Shown here piece by piece: positions 8,586 to 16,867 of a DNA stretch of 64,000 nt. The DNA is taken from positions 1-64,000 of the forward strand of contig NZ_QKPO01000001.1 in assembly GCF_003258355.1 (NCBI RefSeq), in the 5' to 3' direction. Numbering within the stretch: position 1 is the first letter of the stretch; each line of letters begins with the position of its first letter. Both the position numbers and the translations under genes were made by a program. Source of the stretch: Confluentibacter sediminis. Lineage in GTDB: Bacteria > Bacteroidota > Bacteroidia > Flavobacteriales > Flavobacteriaceae. The notes beneath the pieces were generated by a model, which was not told the DNA's origin, searched no databases, and saw only the letters and a program-made list of their open reading frames with translations.

Positions 8586-9803
8586 ATGACGTATCAAGAT
8601 ACCTTAAATTGGATGTTTTCTCAACTGCCAATGTATCAAAGACAGGGTAACTCAGCATTTAAAAAAGATTTATCCAATACCTTAAAAATATCCGAATATT
8701 TAAATTTTCCTGAAAAGAATTTTAAATCTATACATGTAGCAGGCACCAATGGAAAAGGTTCTACGAGCCATATGCTAGCCTCTATTTTACAAGAAGCGGG
8801 TTATAAAGTTGGATTGTATACATCACCCCATTTAAAAGACTTTAGAGAACGCATTAAGATTAACGGACAAGTTGTAAGCAAACAATTTGTAACGGATTTT
8901 ATTAAGCGAAATAAATCGTTTTTAGAAACCAATGCCTTATCGTTTTTTGAAATGACAGTAGGTATGGCATTCGATTATTTTTCTAAACAAAAAGTAGATG
9001 TCGCTGTAATTGAAGTAGGTTTAGGTGGTAGATTGGATTCTACAAATATTATAACTCCGGAAATTTCGGTGATTACCAATATCGGATTAGATCATACCCA
9101 GTTTCTTGGTGACACTTTGCGAGAAATAGCTTTTGAAAAAGGCGGCATTATAAAACAAAATATACCTGTTGTTATTGGTGAAACACAAGTAGAGACTAAA
9201 TCGGTATTTATGGATTTGGCCTCTAAGAATAATGCTAAAATAACTTTTGCAGATAAAGAAATTATAGATGTTTTTAAGAGTGATTTAAAAGGCATTTATC
9301 AAGAAAAGAATATAAAGACGGTTTTACAAACTATAAAAGAATTAAAGAAAAAGGGTTTTGAAATAAATCAAAACCATATTGAAATGGGTTTGTTGCAAGT
9401 CGTTAAAAATACAGGATTGATGGGGCGTTGGCAAGTTTTACAACAAAATCCAAAAGTAATTTGTGATACGGCACATAATAAAGAAGGCTTAAGGTATGTA
9501 ATGAAACAGCTTTTAAATGAGCCTTACCATGTTCTACATATGGTTTTTGGAGTTGTAAATGACAAGGATGTTATCTCTATATTACCTTTATTACCCAAAA
9601 CAGCCATCTATTATTTTTGTAAACCAGACATTCCACGCGGATTAGACGCTAATAAGCTACGAGATGTGTTTATTAGTTACGGATTTGTTGGAGAGGTCTA
9701 TGGTTCTGTAAAAGAAGCATATATGGCGGCAAAAATGAAAGCAACTCAACAAGATTGCATTTATATTGGAGGAAGTACTTTTGTGGTAGCAGAAATAGTT
9801 TAA
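8586..9803 (+). CDS. folC: Bifunctional folylpolyglutamate synthase/dihydrofolate synthase
   Basis: Cytoplasmic Mur-ligase-family enzyme of 405 residues that adds glutamate to dihydropteroate and to folates. The ATP-binding loop VAGTNGKGSTSHM (about 51-63), the folate/metal site YTSPHLKDFRERI (about 79-91), EVGLGGRLDSTN (about 145-156) and the C-terminal CDTAHNKEG (about 298-306) are all visible. It starts three bases after tonB, so it is probably cotranscribed. Confidence 0.93.
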   Translation: MTYQDTLNWMFSQLPMYQRQGNSAFKKDLSNTLKISEYLNFPEKNFKSIHVAGTNGKGSTSHMLASILQEAGYKVGLYTSPHLKDFRERIKINGQVVSKQFVTDFIKRNKSFLETNALSFFEMTVGMAFDYFSKQKVDVAVIEVGLGGRLDSTNIITPEISVITNIGLDHTQFLGDTLREIAFEKGGIIKQNIPVVIGETQVETKSVFMDLASKNNAKITFADKEIIDVFKSDLKGIYQEKNIKTVLQTIKELKKKGFEINQNHIEMGLLQVVKNTGLMGRWQVLQQNPKVICDTAHNKEGLRYVMKQLLNEPYHVLHMVFGVVNDKDVISILPLLPKTAIYYFCKPDIPRGLDANKLRDVFISYGFVGEVYGSVKEAYMAAKMKATQQDCIYIGGSTFVVAEIV

Positions 9804-9820
9804 ATTTTTATTAAAAAAGT

Positions 9821-9851
9821 TTTTGCAAATTAAAAATCTAGCTTATATTTG
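9821..9851 (+). promoter_or_regulatory. Bacteroidota-type promoter for the tRNA-Val genes
   Basis: TTTTG at 9821-9825 and TATATTTG at 9844-9851, 18 bases apart, match the -33/-7 consensus of the Bacteroidota housekeeping sigma factor. The first tRNA begins 14 bases after the -7 element. Confidence 0.7.
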
Positions 9852-9865
9852 CACACCTAATTGAA

Positions 9866-9940
9866 GGGCGACTAGCTCAGCTGGTTCAGAGCATTTGGTT
9901 TACACCCAAAGGGTCAGGGGTTCGAATCCCTTGTCGCCCA
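9866..9940 (+). tRNA. tRNA-Val (anticodon TAC)
   Basis: Complete 75-base cloverleaf. The acceptor arms GGGCGAC/GTCGCCC pair perfectly. The anticodon stem TTTGG/CCAAA encloses the loop TTTACAC, giving anticodon TAC. TTCGAAT is present in the T arm. The CCA end is not encoded. Confidence 0.95.
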
Positions 9941-9945
9941 CAAAA

Positions 9946-9977
9946 AAAATCCTAAAGAAAATACTTTAGGATTTTTT
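9946..9977 (+). terminator. Intrinsic terminator after tRNA-Val(TAC)
   Basis: The hairpin CCTAAAG/CTTTAGG, extended by flanking A/T pairs, is followed by a T run. It separates the first tRNA-Val from the second, which probably has its own or read-through transcription. Confidence 0.75.
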
Positions 9978-10020
9978 ATTTTTATAAGATTGATTTAAAA
10001 AAAGTCTTTGGTTTAAATTA

Positions 10021-10095
10021 GGGTCATTAACTCAGTTGGTTCAGAGTGTCACGTCGACAACGTGGAAGTCACTGGTTCGAATCCAGTATGACCCA
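10021..10095 (+). tRNA. tRNA-Val (anticodon GAC)
   Basis: Complete 75-base cloverleaf with acceptor arms GGGTCAT/ATGACCC. The anticodon loop TCGACAA between TCACG and CGTGG gives anticodon GAC. The T arm has TTCGAAT. The CCA end is not encoded. Its 3' end lies five bases from the stop end of the convergent murF. Confidence 0.94.
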
Positions 10096-10100
10096 CAATC

Positions 10101-11381
10101 CTATAACAAATCTAAAACCCGTTCTAAGGCCATGCCTCTAGATCCTTTAATTAACAATATTGAATTATTAATTAGAGAAGGCTGATAAGCATTTTTAAAG
10201 TCTAGAAAAGATTTGTATTTACTTGTTTTTTTAGAATCAATTTTGGTTTGGTAAAAGTTCTCACCTATAAAAAATAATTGATTGATATTTAATGATACCG
10301 CTAAATCAGCAATGTTTTGATGTTCATTTTTTGCGTCAGAACCTAACTCAAACATATCCCCAATAATGACGATTTTATTCCCCGTCTGTTTTTCAAAATT
10401 AAGTAATGCTGCCGTCATGCTAGTTGGGTTGGCATTATAAGCATCTAAAATGATTTTATTTGAGTTTTTTTGAATTATCTGAGAACGATTATTGGTTGGA
10501 ACATAGTTCTCTATAGCTTCTTTCATATCAACATCATCAACTTTAAAATAATTTCCTATTGTAATTGCAGCAGCAATATTATTGAAATTATAATCGCCTA
10601 TAAGTTGGCTCTCCATGATAAGATTATTGAATTGACATTTTACAAATGGTAGTGCTCCAATAAAATCAACATTTACATCTGCCTTTGAATTTTTATTTCC
10701 AAAACTATAGGTATTGGCTTTTTTTGTCTTTTCAGTTTGAATGTCATCATTAAGATTTACAAAAATGGTTTTATTGTTTGCTATTAAATACTCATACATT
10801 TCACTTTTCCCTTTTATAACACCTTCAACACTTCCAAAACCTTCGAGGTGTGCTTTTCCGAAATTGGTAATGTATCCATAGTCTGGTTTGGCCATGTTAC
10901 ATAAAAACTCAATTTCTTTTAAGTGATTGGCTCCCATTTCCACAATACCTGTTTCGGTGAATTTATTCATAGAAAGGAGCGTTAATGGAACTCCAATATG
11001 ATTGTTCAAATTACCAACTGTAGCAACAGTTTTAAATTTTTTTGAGAGAATAGCGTTAATTAATTCTTTAGTGGTGGTTTTTCCATTACTACCTGTTAAT
11101 GATATAATGGGTATATTTAAATATGTTCGGTGAAATGATGCCAATTCTTGAAGTGTTTCAAGAACATTGTTCACTAAAATAGTATGGGGAGCTTTATAAA
11201 ACTCGTCGTCATCAATAACAACATATTTTGCCCCAGATTTTATAGCTTGCTCGGCATAGGTGTTTCCATTAAAATTATCGCCTTTAAGGGCGAAAAACAT
11301 ATCATTGTTTTTAAGTTTTCTTGTATCTGTGCAGGCTGAATAGCACTCTAAAAAAAGGGAATGTAATTGTTGAATTTCCAA
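10101..11381 (-). CDS. murF: UDP-MurNAc-tripeptide--D-Ala-D-Ala ligase MurF
   Basis: Last cytoplasmic amino-acid ligase of peptidoglycan precursor synthesis; adds D-Ala-D-Ala to the UDP-MurNAc tripeptide. The ATP loop TGSNGKTTTKELI (about 96-108), VEMGANHLKEIEFL (about 147-160) and LDAYNANPTSM (about 313-323) are typical Mur-ligase motifs. Length is 426 residues. The start codon appears to be TTG at 11379-11381. The next Met lies within FFALKGDNF, inside the conserved N-terminal domain, so the TTG start is favoured. A terminator separates it from gldJ. Confidence 0.92.
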   Translation of the reverse strand: MEIQQLHSLFLECYSACTDTRKLKNNDMFFALKGDNFNGNTYAEQAIKSGAKYVVIDDDEFYKAPHTILVNNVLETLQELASFHRTYLNIPIISLTGSNGKTTTKELINAILSKKFKTVATVGNLNNHIGVPLTLLSMNKFTETGIVEMGANHLKEIEFLCNMAKPDYGYITNFGKAHLEGFGSVEGVIKGKSEMYEYLIANNKTIFVNLNDDIQTEKTKKANTYSFGNKNSKADVNVDFIGALPFVKCQFNNLIMESQLIGDYNFNNIAAAITIGNYFKVDDVDMKEAIENYVPTNNRSQIIQKNSNKIILDAYNANPTSMTAALLNFEKQTGNKIVIIGDMFELGSDAKNEHQNIADLAVSLNINQLFFIGENFYQTKIDSKKTSKYKSFLDFKNAYQPSLINNSILLIKGSRGMALERVLDLL

Positions 11382-11415
11382 GAGTAAAAGTCTTTTTAGT
11401 TATAAAATTAAATGT

Positions 11416-11449
11416 ATAAAAAAAGTCCTAACATTTGCTAGGACTTTTT
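11416..11449 (-). terminator. Intrinsic terminator after gldJ
   Basis: An 11-base stem, AAAAAGTCCTA (11420-11430) with TAGGACTTTTT (11439-11449), has an eight-base loop. On the minus strand it ends in a U run, placing it just downstream of gldJ. The symmetric A/T flanks may let it work in both directions. Confidence 0.75.
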
Positions 11450-11468
11450 AATATTATTAGAAGATTTA

Positions 11469-13163
11469 TTAATTCTTCGTTTTATTTTTTTCTTTGCTTT
11501 TAGAGCCTACTCTTGACATAGCACATCTAAATCCGATGTAATCTGTTGCCATATCTTGAGGGAAGTAGCGTCTTTGAGCTGGGTCTAACCAATATTCCCT
11601 ATCTTTCCAAGAGCCGCCTTTGTAAACTCTTACTTCATCATTGATTAATGAAGTTCTATTGTTACTCTTGTCGTACTCTCTAATAATGTTGCCCAAAGAA
11701 TCTCTAGTTACAGAATGTTTAGGGGCATTATACATTTTTCTGGTTTCAGCATCTTTTAGGTTTCCATTTTCAGTTTCATCATCGTTAAAACTTTCAAAAT
11801 ATCTAGACGAACGTTTGTCTCCATCTCTAAAGTTAATCTCGTTGCTTTTATCAAAGTTTGTTCTTAAATAGGTTTCATTTTCATCAACGGGAACTTGTAA
11901 TATTTCTCCAGGCAGATTTCTTGCAACCAATTTACCAGTGGATAAAGTATCATAAACAATATTTTCGGAAGTAACAATTTTTACAGTTCCATCTTCATTA
12001 ATGGCATTCTTGGTGTATACATTCCCTCTGTAGTAATTGAAATCATTAAATTCATCATCAACAATAGGTCTATAAACGTCAGCCACCCATTCTGCTACAT
12101 TTCCAGCCATATCATATAGTCCAAAATCGTTTGGATCATAAGATTTTACTTTATTAGTAATATCGGCACCATCATCAGACCATCCTGCGATTCCGCCATA
12201 ATCACCTTTACCTTGTTTGAAATTAGCTAATTGATCACCACGCGTTTTACGTTTTCCTGAACGGGTATATTGTCCATCCCATGGGTATTTTTTACGTCCA
12301 CGGTATAAATTGTAACTTCTTATTTCACTTAAACCTAGAGCTGCATATTCCCACTCTGTTTCGGTTGGGAGTCTGTATTTTGGAGTAATAATTCCAGTTT
12401 CTCTGGTAGCATATATGCCTACAGGGTTTCCATCGGCATCTGTACGTATGTTTCTTTTTCTGTTGTCAGGGTTAATAACTTCTTCATTTCCACCATAAGT
12501 TAATGTCGGGGCATTAATATAAGTATCTATACTAAATGTAGATTCAGCGTTCACATCCGTTGTTTTGGCATCACGTTTTAAATAACCTGCACTTTCTAAG
12601 TTGTATTCATTAACACGATCAGATCTCCAATTAGCAAATTCCACTGCCTGAATCCAACTAACACCAACAACAGGGTATTCAGCATAGCCTGGGTGACGTA
12701 AATAGTTTTCTGTCATGATTTCATTAAACCCTAAACGGTTTCTCCAAACTAATGTATCTGGTAAAGCACCATTATAAATAGCTCTAAAATTTTCTTCAGA
12801 TGGTGGATAAACCCTTTTGATCCAATCTAAGTATTCTAAATACATCATATTGGTAACTTCTGTTTCATCCATGTAGAAAGATTGAACGTGTTGTTGGCTA
12901 GGTGAATTATTCCAATCGTGCATAACATCGTCCTGTACTCTACCTTTAGTAAAAGTGCCACCTTCAACAAAAACTAAACCAGGTGAGGTTTCTTGTTCTT
13001 TAAAGCTAGTATTGTATTGAAAACCTCCTTCTTTGTCGTTGATGTTCCACCCTGTGGCTCTTGAGCTATTCTTCGAACTTGATGATTTTTTACAACCAAT
13101 CAAGCCTACAGATAATGTCAGGATTAATAAAACTTTGAATGTCACTACTTTTTTCATATCCAT
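11469..13163 (-). CDS. gldJ: Gliding motility lipoprotein GldJ
   Basis: Outer-membrane-associated lipoprotein needed for gliding and stabilisation of the type IX secretion/motility apparatus in Flavobacteriia. The signal peptide ends in the lipobox LIGC, with the acylated Cys at residue 24. The rest is an FGE-sulfatase (SUMF1-like) domain with typical FVEGGTFTKG, YMDETEVTNMMYLEYL, LPTETEWEYAAL, YDMAGNVAEWVADVY and a C-terminal KGGSWKDREYW. At 564 residues it is of normal length. In this family gldJ is normally divergent from porU-porV, and here porU is reduced to a fragment. A Bacteroidota-type promoter lies at 13197-13226. Confidence 0.92.
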   Translation of the reverse strand: MDMKKVVTFKVLLILTLSVGLIGCKKSSSSKNSSRATGWNINDKEGGFQYNTSFKEQETSPGLVFVEGGTFTKGRVQDDVMHDWNNSPSQQHVQSFYMDETEVTNMMYLEYLDWIKRVYPPSEENFRAIYNGALPDTLVWRNRLGFNEIMTENYLRHPGYAEYPVVGVSWIQAVEFANWRSDRVNEYNLESAGYLKRDAKTTDVNAESTFSIDTYINAPTLTYGGNEEVINPDNRKRNIRTDADGNPVGIYATRETGIITPKYRLPTETEWEYAALGLSEIRSYNLYRGRKKYPWDGQYTRSGKRKTRGDQLANFKQGKGDYGGIAGWSDDGADITNKVKSYDPNDFGLYDMAGNVAEWVADVYRPIVDDEFNDFNYYRGNVYTKNAINEDGTVKIVTSENIVYDTLSTGKLVARNLPGEILQVPVDENETYLRTNFDKSNEINFRDGDKRSSRYFESFNDDETENGNLKDAETRKMYNAPKHSVTRDSLGNIIREYDKSNNRTSLINDEVRVYKGGSWKDREYWLDPAQRRYFPQDMATDYIGFRCAMSRVGSKSKEKNKTKN

Positions 13164-13196
13164 GCGTTTAAGTAAGCTAATAATATTTTTGGTGCT

Positions 13197-13226
13197 GCAA
13201 TATAGTAATTAAACCGAACAACACAA
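13197..13226 (-). promoter_or_regulatory. Probable gldJ promoter
   Basis: On the minus strand, TTG (13224-13226) and TATATTGC (13197-13204) are spaced by 19 bases and lie about 35 bases upstream of gldJ. The -7 box lacks one T of the TAnnTTTG consensus. Confidence 0.5.
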
Positions 13227-13396
13227 GCGATTTTTTGCATTTTGACGAAAAAAAAGTGTATTTCACCCTATTTTTTTGTCGTTACACCGATGTTTTTAGG
13301 TTTTTTTACCATAGTTTTGTTCAATATTAACGTCTATATCATTATTATTATTGTATTTTTGACTTGTTATTTTAAGAGGGTTATAATAATTATTTA

Positions 13397-13752
13397 ATGG
13401 CTGAAATTCAAATTATTACGTGTTATAGAGATCCGAAATTAGGAATACAGAATGTGTTGGATGATCAAAATCCGATTGTAAATTATGCCAAATTTTGGTT
13501 TAATCACAATAGTGCGGCCCTTTATACGTTTCTATACAAAATATTATCTATCTCAGAGAAGCTGATTGGAACTCTATAAATGGTCAAATAATTGGAGTAG
13601 ATATTGTGTCTAGTTCGTGTCTAGAAATATTATATGGTATGTAAGAGATGATTTTGGTAATATAATAGAAAAAGGCGTTTATATTTATAAACTAACGGTT
13701 GAGTACAAATCTATACATGAGTGGAAAAATTGAGAAACTTGTAATACAATAA
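13397..13752 (+). pseudogene. porU: porU remnant (type IX secretion sortase), C-terminal fragment with frameshifts
   Basis: Between gldJ and porV, where a gene of more than 3 kb for the PorU sortase is expected, only about 110 codons remain and they need three frame changes. Frame 1 (from 13397) gives AEIQIITC, then NPIVNYAKFWFNHN. Frame 2 (about 13528-13641) gives INGQIIGVDIVSSS. Frame 3 (13635-13710) gives WYVRDDFGNIIEKGVYIYKL. Frame 4 (13720-13752) gives SGKIEKLVIQ and a stop. These segments, in this order, resemble the C-terminal FlgD-like domain of flavobacterial PorU (typically AEIQF..., FVNYTEFWFNHNRP, WDGRDDFG, KGVYVYKLTV, EKLVI). The signal peptide and the C25-peptidase-like domain are gone. 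Assignment rests on motif order plus synteny, recalled from family knowledge. Confidence 0.75.
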
Positions 13753-13785
13753 TAAAAAATTATATTTGTTAAATAAAACTGATAC

Positions 13786-15033
13786 ATGAAGAGTAAAATA
13801 TATCTACTTATTGCGTTTGGAACTGTTTTTAATATAAGTGCACAAACTACTATCATTCCTAATGCTAATGATTCTAGAGTCATAACAACAGGGATGCCCT
13901 TTGTTTTAATAGCAGCAGATGCACGCGCAGCTTCTATGGGTGATATGGGGGTGGCCACTTCGGTTGATGCTTTTTCACAACAATGGAATTCTTCAAAATA
14001 TGCATTTTCTGAGAACAAATCGGGGATAGCTGTAAGTTATACGCCGTATTTAAGTAAATTGGTTAACGATATTTTTTTAGGAAATGTTACTTATTTCAAT
14101 CGATTGGATGAACGTAGTGCATTTGCTGCTAGTTTTAGATATTTTTCTTTGGGAGATATCGAGTTTATAACTCAAGCTCAAGCCGATTCTGGAAACCTTA
14201 TGCCTCTAATAGAACGGCCAAATGAATTGACGATAGATTTATCTTATGCTTTAAAATTATCTGATCAGTTTGCTATGTCGGTTGCTATGCGTTATTTGCG
14301 TTCTGATTTGCAACTTAGTGGGGTTGATACAGATCCTACTTCGGCTAATACCTTTGGTGTAGATATTTCAGGATATTATCAAAGTGAAGAAGAAGTGTAC
14401 GGTGATTTTAATGGACGATGGAGAGGGGGATTTGCTCTTCAAAATTTAGGTCCCAAATTTAAATACGCAGAAGCAGGTCAAGAAAATTTTCAACCTACGA
14501 CACTACGCATCGGAACTGGTTTTGATTTTATTTTTGATGATTATAATAAATTGGCTGTTACGGCAGAGGTTGCTAAACTGTTGGTTCCTACACCTCCAAT
14601 TTATGGTAATGAATATAATTATGTTGACGCCAATGATAATGGTGTTTACGATGATGGAGAAGAAACAACTCTGGTTCAAGAAGGGGTTATTTATAAAGGA
14701 CAAGATCCTAATGTGAATTTTTTATCTGGTATTTTTCAATCATTTGGTGATGCGCCAGGTGGTTTTAGTGAAGAATTAAAAGAGTTTACGTGGTCATTAG
14801 GAGCTGAATACACTTATCAAGATTCGTTTGCTTTTAGAGCAGGTTATTTTAATGAAAGTGAAGAAAAAGGAGCTAGGAAATTTTTGGCATTAGGTGCTGG
14901 TTTTAAATATAATGTGGTTAACATCGATTTGTCATACCTATTCTCTGCTTCTAAGGTGCAAAGTCCTTTAGAAAGTACGCTGCGTTTCTCTTTAACATTT
15001 AATATTGGAGCAGGAGAGTACAGAGAATATTAA
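13786..15033 (+). CDS. porV: Type IX secretion system outer-membrane protein PorV
   Basis: Beta-barrel outer-membrane shuttle of the type IX secretion system. It takes cargo from the SprA translocon to the PorU-containing attachment complex. The signal peptide ends near NISAQ. It continues with the PorV-typical PFVLIAADARAASMGDMGVA (about 37-56) and FSQQWNSSKYAF, then alternating barrel strands to the C-terminal LRFSLTFNIG. At 415 residues it is intact. It follows a broken porU by 33 bases and precedes cdd, the usual flavobacterial order gldJ / porU-porV-cdd-pdhA-pdhC. An intact PorV implies that type IX secretion is probably still used. Confidence 0.93.
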   Translation: MKSKIYLLIAFGTVFNISAQTTIIPNANDSRVITTGMPFVLIAADARAASMGDMGVATSVDAFSQQWNSSKYAFSENKSGIAVSYTPYLSKLVNDIFLGNVTYFNRLDERSAFAASFRYFSLGDIEFITQAQADSGNLMPLIERPNELTIDLSYALKLSDQFAMSVAMRYLRSDLQLSGVDTDPTSANTFGVDISGYYQSEEEVYGDFNGRWRGGFALQNLGPKFKYAEAGQENFQPTTLRIGTGFDFIFDDYNKLAVTAEVAKLLVPTPPIYGNEYNYVDANDNGVYDDGEETTLVQEGVIYKGQDPNVNFLSGIFQSFGDAPGGFSEELKEFTWSLGAEYTYQDSFAFRAGYFNESEEKGARKFLALGAGFKYNVVNIDLSYLFSASKVQSPLESTLRFSLTFNIGAGEYREY

Positions 15034-15062
15034 TAAAAAAGAATAAGGCATAATAATGTTAG

Positions 15063-15094
15063 AAAACTATTGTAAACCACAATAGTTTTTTTTT
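15063..15094 (+). terminator. Intrinsic terminator after porV
   Basis: AAAACTATTGT (15063-15073) pairs with ACAATAGTTTT (15079-15089), with a five-base loop and a T run. It ends the porV transcript before cdd. Confidence 0.85.
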
Positions 15095-15219
15095 GTTTAG
15101 AATACTATCGTAACTTTATTGAAAATAGTTTTATTAAAAGCATCCATGATGTAAATTGTGTTTCAGATAAAATGATTAAATGAATGTAATGTGCGACCTA
15201 ATAAACAATGACATACCAC

Positions 15220-15702
15220 ATGAAAGAACTAAAAATAGAATCTATATTTCAGGTTTATGATGATTTAAGTGAACTTCCAAAAGAGATTTTCTTATTAATG
15301 AATAAAGCCGTTGAGACTAGAAACAAAGCCTATGCTCCATATTCTAAATTTAGGGTAGGGACTGCATTATTATTAGACAATGGTGAAATAATAACAGGAA
15401 ACAATCAAGAGAATGTATCGTATCCATCTGGCTTGTGTGCAGAACGGACGGCCATATATTATGCGGGATCTCAGTACCCAGATTCTAAAATATTAAAAAT
15501 GGCCATTACGGGAGCCTCGAGTAATCAAAAAACAAAAAGTCCAATTTCGCCATGTGGAGCTTGTAGGCAAGCCATAGCGGAGTATGAAGTCAAACAGGAA
15601 TCACCCATAGAAATTTATTTTATGGGAGAAATTGGGCCTATTATGAAATCTAATTCTTTACAAAACTTGTTGCCATTAGTTTTTGATAAGGCAGTGTTGT
15701 GA
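15220..15702 (+). CDS. cdd: Cytidine deaminase
   Basis: Zinc enzyme of pyrimidine salvage that converts (deoxy)cytidine to (deoxy)uridine. From the preferred start it has 160 residues. KAYAPYSKFRVGTAL binds substrate. The zinc/catalytic motifs are CAERTAIYYA (the Cys and the catalytic Glu) and SPCGACRQAIAEYE (two Cys). A start 12 bases upstream (15208) is also possible, but MKELKIES fits relatives better. The gene lies in the conserved porV-cdd-pdhA order but is separated from porV by a terminator and from pdhA by a promoter. Confidence 0.93.
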   Translation: MKELKIESIFQVYDDLSELPKEIFLLMNKAVETRNKAYAPYSKFRVGTALLLDNGEIITGNNQENVSYPSGLCAERTAIYYAGSQYPDSKILKMAITGASSNQKTKSPISPCGACRQAIAEYEVKQESPIEIYFMGEIGPIMKSNSLQNLLPLVFDKAVL

Positions 15703-15796
15703 TTGTTGTCTTAATTATTTATAAAAATCTCAAATAATTAGAATTCTTCTAAATGACCTTTAATTTCAATATTTTTTCTACTTTAATGAATTTACG

Positions 15797-15828
15797 TTTT
15801 TGCAATCCCTAGCAATGTATTACTTTTG
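15797..15828 (+). promoter_or_regulatory. Probable promoter of pdhA-pdhC
   Basis: TTTTTG (15797-15802) and TACTTTTG (15821-15828) are 18 bases apart, matching the Bacteroidota -33/-7 consensus. The pdhA start codon is 38 bases after the -7 element. Confidence 0.65.
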
Positions 15829-15865
15829 TATCTCGCTTAAGTAAAATCTAATATTATATTAGTCG

Positions 15866-16864
15866 ATGCAAAAAATCACAAAAGAGGTTTACCTTAAATG
15901 GTATGAAGATATGCTATTCTGGAGAAAGTTTGAAGACAAACTTGCTGCCGTATACATTCAACAAAAAGTAAGAGGGTTTCTTCACTTATATAACGGTCAA
16001 GAAGCTGTATTGGCAGGTGCTTTACATGCTATGGACCTGACAAAAGATAAAATGATTACTGCCTATAGAAATCACGTTCAACCAATAGGTATGGGGGTAG
16101 ATCCAAGACGTGTTATGGCTGAACTTTATGGAAAAGCAACGGGTACTTCTCATGGGATGGGAGGATCGATGCATATTTTTTCTAAAGAATTCCGTTTTTA
16201 TGGGGGTCATGGTATCGTTGGGGGTCAAATTCCTTTAGGAGCAGGTATTGCTTTTGGAGATAAATATCACGGTAGTGATGCTGTAACACTCTGTTGTTTT
16301 GGAGACGGAGCAGCACGCCAAGGGTCTTTACATGAATCATTCAACTTAGCTATGCTTTGGAAGTTGCCTGTAGTGTTTGTTTGTGAAAATAATGGTTACG
16401 CTATGGGAACATCTGTAGAACGTACTGCAAATCATACAGATATTTGGAAATTAGGTTTAGGTTATGAAATGCCTTGCGGGCCAGTTGACGGTATGAACCC
16501 GATTAAAGTAGCCGAAGCTTTCGATGAAGCAATTCAACGAGCACGTCGTGGTGATGGTCCAACATTCTTAGAGCTTAAAACTTACAGATACAGAGGTCAT
16601 TCCATGAGTGATGCCCAGCATTACAGAACTAAAGAGGAGGTAGAAGAATACAAGAAAATCGATCCTATTACGCAAGTATTAGATATTATTCTTGAAAAGA
16701 AATACGCCACTGAAGATGACATTAAAGCCATTGATAAGCGTGTTAAAGATTTGGTTGCAGAATGTGAGAAATTTGCAGAAGAATCTCCATTTCCAGAGAC
16801 ACAGCAACTATACGATGTGGTTTACGAGCAAGAAGATTATCCATTTATTCAACATAAATTATAA
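15866..16864 (+). CDS. pdhA: Pyruvate dehydrogenase E1 component, alpha subunit
   Basis: Thiamine-diphosphate-dependent decarboxylase subunit of the pyruvate dehydrogenase complex, 332 residues. The ThDP motif begins CFGDGAARQG and ends CENNGYAMG (about 149-179). SHGMGGSMHIF (about 95-105) and the phosphorylation-loop-like RYRGHSMSDAQHYR (about 240-253) are typical of E1 alpha. The E1 beta gene is not adjacent; in Flavobacteriia it usually lies elsewhere. E2 (pdhC) starts three bases after the stop, so the two form an operon. Confidence 0.95.
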   Translation: MQKITKEVYLKWYEDMLFWRKFEDKLAAVYIQQKVRGFLHLYNGQEAVLAGALHAMDLTKDKMITAYRNHVQPIGMGVDPRRVMAELYGKATGTSHGMGGSMHIFSKEFRFYGGHGIVGGQIPLGAGIAFGDKYHGSDAVTLCCFGDGAARQGSLHESFNLAMLWKLPVVFVCENNGYAMGTSVERTANHTDIWKLGLGYEMPCGPVDGMNPIKVAEAFDEAIQRARRGDGPTFLELKTYRYRGHSMSDAQHYRTKEEVEEYKKIDPITQVLDIILEKKYATEDDIKAIDKRVKDLVAECEKFAEESPFPETQQLYDVVYEQEDYPFIQHKL

Positions 16865-16867
16865 GAT

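Noticed and set aside
13397-13579. 60-residue reading frame between gldJ and porV taken as a gene of its own
   Set aside because: Its sequence continues in other frames as the PorU C-terminal domain, so it is part of a decayed gene, not an independent one.
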